From the NCBI GenBank assembly GCA_012841675.1, contig DUUG01000304.1:1-14072 (forward strand): DNA of 14,072 bases, given 5' to 3'. Below the pieces are notes generated by a model. It saw only the letters and a program-made list of their open reading frames with translations. It was not told where the DNA came from and did not search any database. Below are positions 1 to 8,262 of the stretch, piece after piece (the stretch's first letter is position 1; the number at the start of each line of letters is the position of its first letter). Source of the DNA: Clostridiales bacterium. Lineage in GTDB: Bacteria > Bacillota > Clostridia > Oscillospirales > QAMX01. A program made the position numbers and the translations under genes.

Positions 1-30
1 CTATAGGAAAAATGAAAGAAGGTTAAGTCA

Positions 31-1476
31 ATGCAGAAAAGAATATTACCATTACTTATGGCATTGCTACTTGTTCTCTTGCCGCTTTCCGCCTGTAAGG
101 GAACGGATGATAATGTCAAAGCAAAAGGGGCCTACTATGAAAAGATGGGTCTGGCCCTTCAGAATACATTTGCCGAAACAAACGGCACCACCCTGGAAGA
201 TTACAAAGATGTGAATCTTATGACCTTGGATCTGACGCTGGAAGAGCTAACCGGATTGGAACAGCTGGGGATGGAGCTGCCCGTTTCCTTGCCGCTTTCT
301 TTCGGTGTGAAATCCCAGTCGGATTTCGCCAATAAGAAGTCTTATTTGGGGATAAATGCCGTTGTCAACGGAAGTCCGCTTAAGGCCGATGTTTATACTT
401 CCGAGAGCGAGCTGGTTGTTTCTGCCCCGGACCTTTTGTCCAAGAACATTCTTGTTAATATGGATGACCTCTTGGCCCTCACAGGCATGGAATCCCTCCC
501 CGGCTTTGGCGATACTACCGAAGCTGCGGAAATTGCCACAAAACTGGCTGCTTTGCCTGCCGTTTACGGCGATGTGATTAAAAACGCCGTGCCCGAGGAA
601 GCCAAAACCACCGAAAAGATGGATTTTGAAACGGTGGACGGAACGCAGAATCTGAAAGCCCAGGTTGTAAGCCTGACCGGGCCGCAAGTGGCGGAGATTT
701 TCCGCGCCGTAAAGAACCACGCCGCCCAGGATGCGCAGCTAAAGGAAGTTTACAATTACTACGCAAACCTGTTCAGCACGGCCGGCATGGACGATTCCAT
801 TGCGTTTGAAGACGTTATGGAAGCACTTGAAGCAGCCGCCGCGGCCGCAGAAGAGGAGAGCGGTATTGCTCTAACATGGGCTCGTCCCATTCTGAACGGC
901 TCTATCTGTGGCGACATTATTACCGCGTATGAGGAAGGGCAGGCTGTCGTAACCATCACCATGGGCTATACGGAAAACAAGGAAAATGCCAAGGGCTTCG
1001 TATATTTCGAAGGCGATGCAGATGGCGAGAAAGTCCAACTGAAGCTGGACTACACCATGGCAGGCGCTACGCGCAAGCTGGTACTGGATGTAGACGGTGA
1101 AGCTACCATCGAGCTGGACAGTGTTGTTTCCAAGGAAGAGCAGGGCGTGCAGACCAAAACGGATATAACCGTCACGTCTGCAGGCATTTCCATCCAGCCC
1201 TTGACCGTTACCACCGTGGTAAAAACCGCAAAATCCGGTGCATATAGCGCCGATATGTTTTTTGACATAACCATTCCCGAAGCTTTGACCGGCGTTGCGC
1301 CTATTACCGCCAAGATTTCTGCTTCGGTTACCGCCGAAAAGGCAACGGAAGAAATTTCCTTCCCCACCGACTATGCTTCCAACGTGTATGACATGACAAA
1401 CGAAGAAGATTTGTATATTTTAGAGGAAGAGCTTATGTACGCCATTTTAAATATCCTGATGGAGGGCCAATTCTAA
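31..1476 (+). CDS. Secreted lipoprotein of unrecognised family, 481 aa
   Basis: The protein begins with a lipoprotein signal peptide: basic MQKR, a Leu-rich core, then lipobox L-S-A-C with the lipidated cysteine at residue 22. It should sit on the outer face of the cytoplasmic membrane. I do not recognise the mature part. It is rich in alternating beta-strand segments (about residues 60-140 and 300-435) with an Ala/Glu-rich helix near 260-277 and an acidic, probably helical C-terminus (455-481). The first strand-rich part, with short strands and a 'vYtsESELVVsap' type turn, loosely recalls LolA/LprG-like lipoprotein folds; this is a weak inference. The ATG start is supported by AGAAGG at 17-22, 8 bases upstream. 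It is a single gene as far as the window shows, converging on the YhaN gene. There is no enzyme motif, so its role is open. Confidence 0.9.
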   Translation: MQKRILPLLMALLLVLLPLSACKGTDDNVKAKGAYYEKMGLALQNTFAETNGTTLEDYKDVNLMTLDLTLEELTGLEQLGMELPVSLPLSFGVKSQSDFANKKSYLGINAVVNGSPLKADVYTSESELVVSAPDLLSKNILVNMDDLLALTGMESLPGFGDTTEAAEIATKLAALPAVYGDVIKNAVPEEAKTTEKMDFETVDGTQNLKAQVVSLTGPQVAEIFRAVKNHAAQDAQLKEVYNYYANLFSTAGMDDSIAFEDVMEALEAAAAAAEEESGIALTWARPILNGSICGDIITAYEEGQAVVTITMGYTENKENAKGFVYFEGDADGEKVQLKLDYTMAGATRKLVLDVDGEATIELDSVVSKEEQGVQTKTDITVTSAGISIQPLTVTTVVKTAKSGAYSADMFFDITIPEALTGVAPITAKISASVTAEKATEEISFPTDYASNVYDMTNEEDLYILEEELMYAILNILMEGQF

Positions 1477-1492
1477 AATCCCATAAAAATTG

Positions 1493-1526
1493 AAAGGATG
1501 CATACTTTGGTATGCATCCTTTTTTA
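1493..1526. terminator. Intrinsic terminator between convergent genes
   Basis: A perfect 13-bp stem, AAAGGATGCATAC (1493-1505) pairing with GTATGCATCCTTT (1510-1522), encloses a TTTG loop and runs into a T-rich tail. It lies 16 bases after the lipoprotein stop codon and 3 bases past the stop of the oppositely oriented YhaN gene. The minus-strand transcript has a weaker tail (CAATTTT), so it may also serve that operon, but the plus direction is clearly better. Confidence 0.92.
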
Positions 1527-1529
1527 TTC

Positions 1530-3770
1530 TTAAAGATGAATTCTTACGGCACCGTAGGCTTCTGCCCGGTCGGCTTCGCTTTGCCGGCAGGTAAAAAGCA
1601 GAATCTGACGGGTTTTGGCCATGTCGGCCAGCAAAGCCAAAGCGCTTTCCAACCGCTCGTCATCAAAAGTGGCAAACGCATCGTCCAGAACCAGCGGCGG
1701 CAGAGGCGCTTCAAACATCACTTCCGAAAGGGCCAGCCGCAAAGACAAGTAAAGCTGCTCCGTGGCGCCGGCGGAGAGGTAGAACACCTCCCGGGGCTCT
1801 TTAGAATCGGCGGAAACCACTTGGGCCTTCCAGTTTTTCTCAAACTGGATCCGGTCATAGCGGTGGTGGGTCAGGGTTTGAAAAATTTCCTCGGCCCGCC
1901 GGCTTAGCTTGGGCGTCAGCCTCCGAGAAAGAACGCCGGACACATCTTCTAAAACAGAGCGGGCCAAGGTTATGGCCTCCAGCTCGGCCTGGGCATTGTC
2001 CAGCTCCTCCTGTTTTGCCGAAAGTAAAGCCACAAGCTCTGCCTTGTCGGGGTAGTGGGAAAGGCGCCCTTGATGCCTTGCATCTTCCGCTTCGACGGCA
2101 AAGCGGGCGGCAACGGCTTCTTGCCTTGCCTTTTCCGCTTCGGCGGCAGTAAGGGCAACGGCTTCTTCTTCGCCCGAGTCTGTCATTTCTACCTGTTCCG
2201 CCGAAAGCTCCTGCTCTAAAATGGCAAGCTTTTCTTCCGCCGCCATCTTGGCCAGTTTGGCCTGACGAAGGGCGGTCTGTCCGGCAGAAAGGCGCTTTAG
2301 CACGGTTTGGGCTTCCTTGTCAAAGGAGATGTCGAGCTTTGCAAGGGCCGCTTCGGCGCGGTTGGCAACTAAAGTTGCCACTTCTGCCGCATGCATATAG
2401 CTTTGGTCGGCTTCCTCCCGGGCGCGGATTCTTGCACGGCGCTCCTCCATCTGGCTGACGTACTCGGCCGCAGCGGAGAGAATTCCCTCAGGGGCGGTGG
2501 TACCGTATTTTTCGCAGACGGCAAGAGCGTTTTTACGCCGCTGGGCGGCTTGCAGGGCCGTATACACGCCGTACCCGATTCCGCCCAGGGCAAGCCCTAT
2601 AAAAAGCAAGGGCATGAGAATGCCTGCTGTTTCAGTGAAAAAACGGGTGACGATTAAAATCGTCGCAACGGCGGCCGAAATGGCCCCGGCAAAGAAAGGC
2701 CAGCGCTTTGGCCGTGTTGCCAAATCTTGCCCAACGGCTTCGTACTCCTCCTCCGCTATTTCCAAAGCATAGTCGTCGGAAAGCCCGTCAAAGGGCGAAG
2801 GCTTGCACTGTTTTTCCCATTCGGAAAGGCGAAGGGACGCTTGATAAAGACTTGCTTTGGCAAGCTGTTCCTCCATCTGGCGGCCGTTGGCAAGGGTGAG
2901 GGCGGTTTCCGCCTCGGCTAAGGCATCTTCATCCCCGCGGGGGCCTTCCAGCCCGTATTCCTCAATAATGGCGTTTATTTTTGTCTCAAGGGCAGACAAT
3001 TCCGCCCGTGCTGCCTCGATTTTCGCCCGATTTTGCTTTACCTCGTGTCTTTTGGCTGCCATTGCGGCGGCTGTGGCCGCTTCCTCTTGGGCCCGAAGAG
3101 TTAATAAGCGGCGCTTGGTGGACAAAGCGGCCATATTTTCCTGCTCTATTTCCGCAAGGGTTGCGGAATATTCTTGGATTTCCTGGGCCAAGGCAGGAAT
3201 GCGGCCGCGCCTTTGGTATTGCCGTTCGTTGGCCCATTTGCCAAGCCTAGACAATACGGCAGAGGCGGAAACCTCCTCCTCGCCTGTGCCGGCCAAGGCG
3301 GCAATGCGCTTTTCCAGTTCGTCGTTTTGGGAAACGGCCAAAGAGGTGCCGGAAAAAAACGCCGACCGGACAAATACATCCTTAGAAACGCCGGTGAGCT
3401 TTTCGCCGGCGTTTTTGGCAGTGAATTCCGGAACCGGTTCGCCGCTTTCGGCGTAGACGGCGGAAAACTCCTGCAAAATGCCGTTTCGGTTGGTTTTTCG
3501 GTAAATATCGATAAGCTCGCCGTTCCATTCGACGGTGAGCTTGCCGAAGGCGGGCTTGCCGCTCCACGGGTCAAACCGCAATTTGTCGGGCAGGAAGTCA
3601 AGACGCCTTTTTTCCGACGTGGACACGCCGTACAAAAGCGCCGTCAGCAAGGCGCACCAAGTGGACTTCCCCGATTCGTTGGGAGCGCAGATTACGTTCA
3701 ACCCCGGCCCAAAGGTGAGCTCGGCGTTGTCTAAACAGCCGAAGGTGCCGGCTATAGATCGGTATTTCAT
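1530..3770 (-). CDS. yhaN: YhaN/SbcC-like SMC-type ATPase with membrane hairpin
   Basis: This is an ABC/SMC-type ATPase of 746 aa, the expected partner of the nuclease encoded just upstream. In order: an N-terminal ATPase lobe with Walker A A-P-N-E-S-G-K-S-T (29-37); a long Ala/Glu/Arg-rich coiled coil (about 195-345); two membrane helices (about 357-378 and 383-406); a second coiled coil (about 410-605); and a C-terminal lobe with signature L-S-A-G-A-T-E-Q (665-672), Walker B P-L-V-L-D-D (692-697) and D-loop F-D-D-E-R (702-706). The usual H-loop position reads F-T-C-R (R729) rather than histidine. There is no Cys-x-x-Cys zinc hook; the membrane pair lies where it would be. It is shorter than B. 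subtilis YhaN, which I recall as about 960 aa. The start overlaps the yhaO stop (ATGA), with GGAGGGG 8 bases upstream. The likely role is DNA end processing or repair. The family assignment is firm, the exact ortholog less so. Confidence 0.88.
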   Translation of the reverse strand: MKYRSIAGTFGCLDNAELTFGPGLNVICAPNESGKSTWCALLTALLYGVSTSEKRRLDFLPDKLRFDPWSGKPAFGKLTVEWNGELIDIYRKTNRNGILQEFSAVYAESGEPVPEFTAKNAGEKLTGVSKDVFVRSAFFSGTSLAVSQNDELEKRIAALAGTGEEEVSASAVLSRLGKWANERQYQRRGRIPALAQEIQEYSATLAEIEQENMAALSTKRRLLTLRAQEEAATAAAMAAKRHEVKQNRAKIEAARAELSALETKINAIIEEYGLEGPRGDEDALAEAETALTLANGRQMEEQLAKASLYQASLRLSEWEKQCKPSPFDGLSDDYALEIAEEEYEAVGQDLATRPKRWPFFAGAISAAVATILIVTRFFTETAGILMPLLFIGLALGGIGYGVYTALQAAQRRKNALAVCEKYGTTAPEGILSAAAEYVSQMEERRARIRAREEADQSYMHAAEVATLVANRAEAALAKLDISFDKEAQTVLKRLSAGQTALRQAKLAKMAAEEKLAILEQELSAEQVEMTDSGEEEAVALTAAEAEKARQEAVAARFAVEAEDARHQGRLSHYPDKAELVALLSAKQEELDNAQAELEAITLARSVLEDVSGVLSRRLTPKLSRRAEEIFQTLTHHRYDRIQFEKNWKAQVVSADSKEPREVFYLSAGATEQLYLSLRLALSEVMFEAPLPPLVLDDAFATFDDERLESALALLADMAKTRQILLFTCRQSEADRAEAYGAVRIHL

Positions 3771-4915
3771 ATGGGCTTCCCCTCCGGTTGATACCCGCGA
3801 AAGCTTATAATATCTTCGCGGTTTTCAATGGCCGCCAGCCCGAAGGAAAGGGCAAGCAGAATTTTCTCTTTTTCTTCTTCGGAAGCGGCATCGTATTTTT
3901 CTTTCATGGTTCGAACAAATAGGCCCGTCAAACTGTCATCCCCAGCTTTGTCAAAGGGGGAAACGGGCGGACGGACGTCGCTTGTCAAACGAAGCGCTAA
4001 AAATTGGCGCAGGTTTTCTTTGATTTTATTTTCGTTTATCTCGCCCGTTCCCAAAAGATCCAAGCGGAGAAAGGCCCTTTCCGCCGGGCAAACTTTTTCC
4101 GCTATTTTTGCGGCTTCTTCGGCAATGGCCTTTTCCGGGTCGGGCATTTCCATAAACGGTGTAACATCCAAGGAAACGGGCACACACCGGCTGCCCGGCA
4201 GAGGCACAAGGGTTGCCGTTGCGCCTTCCTTGGAAATTTCCGCAATGACAACGCCCTTTTCTCCCGGCTCGTCAAAGCCGTGGCCTTCCACGCTTCCGCT
4301 CTGCACCACCAAGGTTTGGCCGACTTGGGTCTGACAATGCCTGTGGATATGGCCTAGCGCCAGATAGGCAAGGTTTGCTTTTTCAATTTCCTCCTGGCCA
4401 AACACAAGATATTCGCCCGTATTGCCCACTTCGCCGTGGGCGAGGAAAAGGTTTATTATGCCATCTTCCGGCGCTTGAAAATCGGTGAGCATACGCGTTA
4501 TGGGAGGGCGCCGTTCCGTATAGCCCACGCCGTAGACCCGGCAGTTTAGGTGCGGAAGCTCTACGGGTGTCGGCGTAAGGCCTTGGAAAATATGTACGTT
4601 GTCGCTCCAGGCAATGGCAGCGTAGGGAGAATGGTCGTCAAACCAGTCGTGGTTGCCCGGCGCGATAAACACAGGGATGGCAAGGGAAGCAAACGCCGAA
4701 GCGGCAGCTTCGATGGTATCGTAATAAGGCGTGGGGCCGTCGAACAGGTCCCCGGCGCAAAAAACAAGGTCAACCTTTTCTTCCCGGGCCAAAGCGGCAA
4801 TTTGATCTAAAAGGGCGCGGGTGGCCTTGCGGCGGGCGGCCGCTTTTTCCGGGGACAGCCGCTCAAAGGCCCCGTCTAAGTGCAGGTCGCCAAAGTGCAA
4901 AAGCTTCAAAGACAC
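3767..4915 (-). CDS. yhaO: YhaO/SbcD-like metallophosphoesterase (DNA nuclease)
   Basis: This is a calcineurin-like phosphoesterase of the SbcD/Mre11/YhaO group, 382 aa, predicted to be a Mn-dependent DNA nuclease working with the SMC-like ATPase downstream. The five metal motifs are all present: D10-x-H12 (FGDLHLD), G-D56-L-F-D, G-N88-H89-D90, H160 (FLAHGE) and G-H189-I-H191. The segment QSGSVEGHGFDEPGEKG (205-221), typical of YhaO-type proteins as I know them, follows. The C-terminal part (about 245-382) would be the capping and partner-binding region. The ATG is preceded by AGGAGGG about 4 bases upstream, which overlaps the stop of the solute-binding protein gene 11 bases away, so translation is probably coupled. 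Its own stop overlaps the next start by four bases (ATGA). All active-site residues look intact. Confidence 0.92.
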   Translation of the reverse strand: MSLKLLHFGDLHLDGAFERLSPEKAAARRKATRALLDQIAALAREEKVDLVFCAGDLFDGPTPYYDTIEAAASAFASLAIPVFIAPGNHDWFDDHSPYAAIAWSDNVHIFQGLTPTPVELPHLNCRVYGVGYTERRPPITRMLTDFQAPEDGIINLFLAHGEVGNTGEYLVFGQEEIEKANLAYLALGHIHRHCQTQVGQTLVVQSGSVEGHGFDEPGEKGVVIAEISKEGATATLVPLPGSRCVPVSLDVTPFMEMPDPEKAIAEEAAKIAEKVCPAERAFLRLDLLGTGEINENKIKENLRQFLALRLTSDVRPPVSPFDKAGDDSLTGLFVRTMKEKYDAASEEEKEKILLALSFGLAAIENREDIISFRGYQPEGKPI

Positions 4916-4926
4916 ATTCTTCCCTC

Positions 4927-6501
4927 CTATCGGTGACTCCAGTTAAGGATATTGTCAAAGGGGTCGCTTACGGTAGGCTTTATGCCCACCAGCTCATTAG
5001 ATTTGCGCACAAGAAACACCATTTTTTTGTATCCAAGGGGCAGGATAGGCGCGTTTTCCGCCACATGGGCGGCCAGTGCCGCGCCGGGATATTCCGCATC
5101 CGTAAACAGTGTCCGGGCAAAGTCGGAAATGAAGTTGGAAACGGAAGCACTGGCATATTTTCCGAAGTTTAAGGCGCCGTTTTCGGACAGAAGCATGGCA
5201 TAATCAAAATGGGGGGAAAGAGTTGTTTCCGCAAGCATAACATCAAAATCGCCGTTTTCTGCGGCCTGCTTGTAGGCATCGAAGGAAAGCGCCGAAACAG
5301 AGGCCGTTACACCGGCGGAAGTAAGCATTTCGGCAATTGCTTGCGCGGCGGCGGTTTTGTGGCTGTTATCGGCGTTTACTAAAATAGAAACCGTCAACAG
5401 CTGGCCGTAAGAGTTTCTTAAAACGCCATTGCCGTCGGGCCGGTAGCCCGCTTGGTCTAAAAGTGCCAGCCCGGCAGAAACGTTGTACCCTGCCATTTCC
5501 TCCAGCAGAGCCTCGTCGGCAAACGCGGCAGACTGGGGGAAAAGGCCCGCCCCCGCCGATAAGAAACCCGAGAAGCAAGACTTGGAAAGCTCCTGCCGGT
5601 CAATGAGCCGTCCCAGCCCCACACGCACATCCGTTTGGTGGAAGGGAGAGCGGGCTGTATTATAGGCCAGATAAAAAAGCGAGGAAGTTTCGACGGTATA
5701 CCGGTCTGCGTCCGTGGGGAACGCAATGCCCTGGCTGTTTAGCGGGTCTGCCAGAAAACCGTCTAAATTGCCAGCGGCGAGGTTGTAGATTAACGCGTCC
5801 ATATCGGGCACTTCTACCAACAGCAGATGAGGCACGGCAGGCTCCTCCCCGTCGGTGCTGTGCCAATCGGAAAAGGGAGTGAGGAACTGAAGCTCGTCCG
5901 ATGTTTGCAGGCGGTACCGGCCGGAACCAACCGCATCGGAGGAATTGCCTGTATTTGCCTTTATAATGGGCACCTCCAGCAGGGCCAGCACCCGCGCGTT
6001 TTTTTCCGCCACGTACATAGAAAGCGAATAGCGGTCGGTGGCGCGGAAGTCGGAGAATAGGGATAGCCGGGAGGCATAAAAACTGCTTTGGTTTTTGGCA
6101 AGCTGGAGGGAATACACCACATCAGCGGCGGTCAGCTCCGTATCATCGTGAAACAAAACGCCTTCTTTAAGGGAAATGTTTAGAATATGCCCCGAAAACT
6201 CGTAGGATTGGCACAAAAGTGCTACGGGGCGAAACTGCTCGTCCCGTTTAAAAAGGCTTTCATACACCAGCGGAATAAACCCGGCATTTAATGCACTTTG
6301 ATTGGTAATGGGGTTAAAGCCGCCGGATTTAGGCGGTACAAAAGGAATCCCAAACAAACCGCTTGTGGGCTGGGAGGGCAAAACAGGCGCCGGGGCGGTA
6401 GTTTCAGAAGGTGCCGTTGTCGTCTGCTCCGCCGGAGTGGGTGTTTTGCAGGCAGAACATAATAGGATAAAGGCCAGTAAAGCCGGAATGAGTTTTTTCA
6501 T
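4927..6501 (-). CDS. Solute-binding lipoprotein, SBP family 5 (oligopeptide/nickel type)
   Basis: This is the extracellular binding protein of an ABC importer type (SBP_bac_5), 524 aa. The signal peptide is MKKLIPALLAFILLCSAC with the lipidated cysteine at residue 18; position -3 of the lipobox is Cys instead of the usual Leu. A Thr/Pro/Ala-rich linker (about 20-47) precedes the binding domain. The family's hallmark segment is clear: Y-E-S-L-F followed by L-K-E-G-V-L-F-H-D and T-A-A-D-V-V-Y-S-L, and later L-I-D-R-Q-E-L. I chose the ATG at 6501, not an in-frame TTG at 6531, because AAGGAAG lies 4 bases upstream and the signal peptide then begins correctly. No permease or ATPase gene is beside it; the neighbours are a kinase (32 bases upstream) and a nuclease (11 bases downstream). 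The ligand is unknown. Confidence 0.9.
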   Translation of the reverse strand: MKKLIPALLAFILLCSACKTPTPAEQTTTAPSETTAPAPVLPSQPTSGLFGIPFVPPKSGGFNPITNQSALNAGFIPLVYESLFKRDEQFRPVALLCQSYEFSGHILNISLKEGVLFHDDTELTAADVVYSLQLAKNQSSFYASRLSLFSDFRATDRYSLSMYVAEKNARVLALLEVPIIKANTGNSSDAVGSGRYRLQTSDELQFLTPFSDWHSTDGEEPAVPHLLLVEVPDMDALIYNLAAGNLDGFLADPLNSQGIAFPTDADRYTVETSSLFYLAYNTARSPFHQTDVRVGLGRLIDRQELSKSCFSGFLSAGAGLFPQSAAFADEALLEEMAGYNVSAGLALLDQAGYRPDGNGVLRNSYGQLLTVSILVNADNSHKTAAAQAIAEMLTSAGVTASVSALSFDAYKQAAENGDFDVMLAETTLSPHFDYAMLLSENGALNFGKYASASVSNFISDFARTLFTDAEYPGAALAAHVAENAPILPLGYKKMVFLVRKSNELVGIKPTVSDPFDNILNWSHR

Positions 6502-6505
6502 GGGA

Positions 6506-6512
6506 CTTCCTT
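6506..6512 (-). promoter_or_regulatory. Ribosome binding site deciding the SBP start
   Basis: Minus-strand AAGGAAG lies 4 bases before the ATG at 6501. The alternative TTG at 6531 has no comparable site and would place ten extra residues before the signal peptide. Confidence 0.75.
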
Positions 6513-6533
6513 TCTGCGTTTCCTTTGCCAATA

Positions 6534-7403
6534 TTAGAGGGGCGCATACCAGCCGGGTACAATCTTTCGCATATGGTCATACCATTGCAAGACCTGGCGG
6601 GCCTGCTTCTGCATGACTTTTACTTCCTCTTCTCCGAAGGGGATGGCCCAGGGGAGGGAGGAAAGGGTATTGCTTGCAATATACAGGGCCAAAAGATGCC
6701 ATAACTCCACGGGAACGGCATTGTCAAAGTATCCGTTTACCATGCCGGAGGCAAATAAAGGCGAGCTTTGCGCGCACCAGACAATGCGGTTAAATTCCTC
6801 CCAAGGATCGCCGAAATCAAAACGGTCGAAGTCGATGATCATAAGCTGCCCGTCGGTGCTGATCATCATGTTGCCGATATGATAATCCCCGTGCTGAAAG
6901 CGTTGGGGGCGGTTTTTAAGAAGATGGCGGTTTTCTTGAATATAGTCGAGAAAAGCCTGCCCGCCTTCATATGAGAGGGGACAGTTTTCGTACATTTTTA
7001 TCTTGGAGTCTATCTTTCGGTTAAACCGCGGTTCCCAATCCTCCTGTGTGTCAGGGGCGGGGATAGAGTGGATGGTTTGCAAAATCCGCCCGGCTTCCAG
7101 ACCATAGGCGTATTGCTTTTCCGCCGACAGGGTCGGAATGACCGTTTCGGCGTCTTCCCCGTCAACCCAGCTGATAAGTGTGTAAACGCCTTCCTCGCAT
7201 TCGCCGTACTCTAAAGGATGGCACATGGGCACGCCGAGGGAAGCAACCTGTTCCATCAAAACAAACATTTCCTTGCGGCTCCCGCTTTTGTCACGGGGGG
7301 TTACGCGCAGGAGGTAATTTTCTCCCGTTTTGTCGGTCAAACGGTATTTTTCGTCGCCCGACCAACCCTTTCTGATAGGCACTTTGGTTATAAATTCTCT
7401 CAT
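6534..7403 (-). CDS. APH/choline-kinase-like phosphotransferase, substrate unknown
   Basis: This is a small-molecule kinase of the aminoglycoside phosphotransferase (APH) fold, 289 aa, cytosolic. The N-lobe contains Y-L-L-R-V (30-34) where the ATP-binding lysine strand is expected, with Arg at that place, and E45 as likely helix-C glutamate. The C-lobe has the Brenner motif H-G-D-Y-H-I-G-N (171-178; catalytic D173, N178) and the Mg-binding I-I-D-F-D segment (D191). The start is the ATG at 7403 with GGGAGG 5 bases upstream; an in-frame TTG at 7436 has no site. The family includes antibiotic, homoserine, choline, methylthioribose and fructosamine kinases. Its position in a chromosomal operon after pgeF gives no support for a resistance role. 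The gap to the next gene is 32 bases, so the genes are co-transcribed. The substrate cannot be read from sequence. Confidence 0.88.
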   Translation of the reverse strand: MREFITKVPIRKGWSGDEKYRLTDKTGENYLLRVTPRDKSGSRKEMFVLMEQVASLGVPMCHPLEYGECEEGVYTLISWVDGEDAETVIPTLSAEKQYAYGLEAGRILQTIHSIPAPDTQEDWEPRFNRKIDSKIKMYENCPLSYEGGQAFLDYIQENRHLLKNRPQRFQHGDYHIGNMMISTDGQLMIIDFDRFDFGDPWEEFNRIVWCAQSSPLFASGMVNGYFDNAVPVELWHLLALYIASNTLSSLPWAIPFGEEEVKVMQKQARQVLQWYDHMRKIVPGWYAPL

Positions 7404-7408
7404 GGATA

Positions 7409-7414
7409 CCTCCC
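7409..7414 (-). promoter_or_regulatory. Ribosome binding site deciding the APH-like kinase start
   Basis: Minus-strand GGGAGG lies 5 bases before the ATG at 7403. It makes this ATG far more likely than the upstream in-frame TTG at 7436. Confidence 0.85.
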
Positions 7415-7442
7415 GCCATTTTTCAAAGGGCTGCAAGAATAC

Positions 7443-8258
7443 TTACAAAAGCTCGATCATGGCGGTCATGGCGCCCCGGCTAGGCCCCTGCCGCCGGTGA
7501 GAGAAAAACCGCCGCTTGTCACAGCAGGTGCAGCTTTCGCAGACGTAAATCTCCGAAACGCCGCAATTGGCAAGCAATGTGCCGTTAATTTGCTTTAAAT
7601 CCACGGAAAACCGGCCGTCGTCGGCTTTTTTTATAAAGGGCTTTACAAGGGGGCCGAAAACTTCCATGGCGGTTGTCACATCGTCGTGGCACAAAAAACA
7701 GCAAGGGCCGATGGAAGGGCCAATGGCGGCTATGATATCCGCCAGGTTTGTGCCGAAGTTGGCCTGCATGGCGGCAACGCCCTTTTGAGCAATGGCCATG
7801 GCCGTCCCCCGCCAGCCGGCATGCACCACGCCGCAGGCGTGTTTTGCCGTATCGTAGAGCAAAATCGGCACACAATCGGCAAAATAGCCGGACAAAACGA
7901 TGTTTTTCGTATCCGTTATCAGCCCGTCGCATTCTTGCGCCGTAAAGGCCTGTTCCACAGGCAGGCAGTCGCTTGTATCGGCAAGTCGCACAAAGTCTTT
8001 GTGAATCTGCTTGGTAAAGGCAATGGGCGCGTCTTTAGAAAAGGCGGCCTTCAGAATTCTTCGGTAATTTTCGGCAACATTTCCGGCCTCGTCCTGTTCC
8101 GCATGGCCTAAATTTAAGGAATCTCTGGGGGGCTTGCTTACGCCGCCTATGCGAGTGGAAAAGCAGTGACGCAGGTTTTTAATTTCGGAAAGGGCGGGAC
8201 AAACCAGAAAAGTAACGCCATTTTCCGCGGAAACTTCCGAAAAAGGAATCAAATGCAT
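7443..8258 (-). CDS. pgeF: Purine nucleoside phosphorylase, PgeF/YlmD (LACC1) family
   Basis: This is a multi-copper-oxidase-like ('laccase domain') protein, 271 aa. Characterised relatives (YfiH/YlmD/LACC1) are zinc-dependent purine nucleoside phosphorylase/adenosine deaminase enzymes; older names such as 'polyphenol oxidase' are probably misleading. Visible landmarks are H-C-F-S-T-R-I-G-G-V-S (31-41), K-Q-I-H86, F-A-D-C129-V-P and V-V-H146-A-G-W-R-G, which supply the His/Cys/His metal and catalytic set. G-P-S-I-G-P-C-C follows (180-187), then a Cys-rich segment C-T-C-C near 243-246 and the family's C-terminal FFSHRRQG. The start is the ATG at 8258 with GGGAGGAG 4 bases upstream; an in-frame TTG at 8345 has no ribosome site. 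It is the first gene of the five-gene operon, with a leader of about 120 bases from the promoter. Confidence 0.93.
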   Translation of the reverse strand: MHLIPFSEVSAENGVTFLVCPALSEIKNLRHCFSTRIGGVSKPPRDSLNLGHAEQDEAGNVAENYRRILKAAFSKDAPIAFTKQIHKDFVRLADTSDCLPVEQAFTAQECDGLITDTKNIVLSGYFADCVPILLYDTAKHACGVVHAGWRGTAMAIAQKGVAAMQANFGTNLADIIAAIGPSIGPCCFLCHDDVTTAMEVFGPLVKPFIKKADDGRFSVDLKQINGTLLANCGVSEIYVCESCTCCDKRRFFSHRRQGPSRGAMTAMIELL

Positions 8259-8262
8259 AATG

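Noticed and set aside
2857..3734. Long plus-strand open frames (up to 199 codons) opposite the yhaN gene
   Set aside because: They are mirror frames of a GC-rich coding strand with clear ATPase motifs; they have low-complexity Ala/Ser/Arg sequence and no recognisable domain.
6502..6531. TTG-started N-terminal extension of the solute-binding protein
   Set aside because: No ribosome site stands before the TTG, and the extra ten residues would displace the signal peptide; the ATG at 6501 has AAGGAAG upstream.
6534..7403. Aminoglycoside resistance gene
   Set aside because: The APH fold is shared by many metabolic kinases; the gene sits in a housekeeping-like operon with no mobile element, so resistance is not supported.
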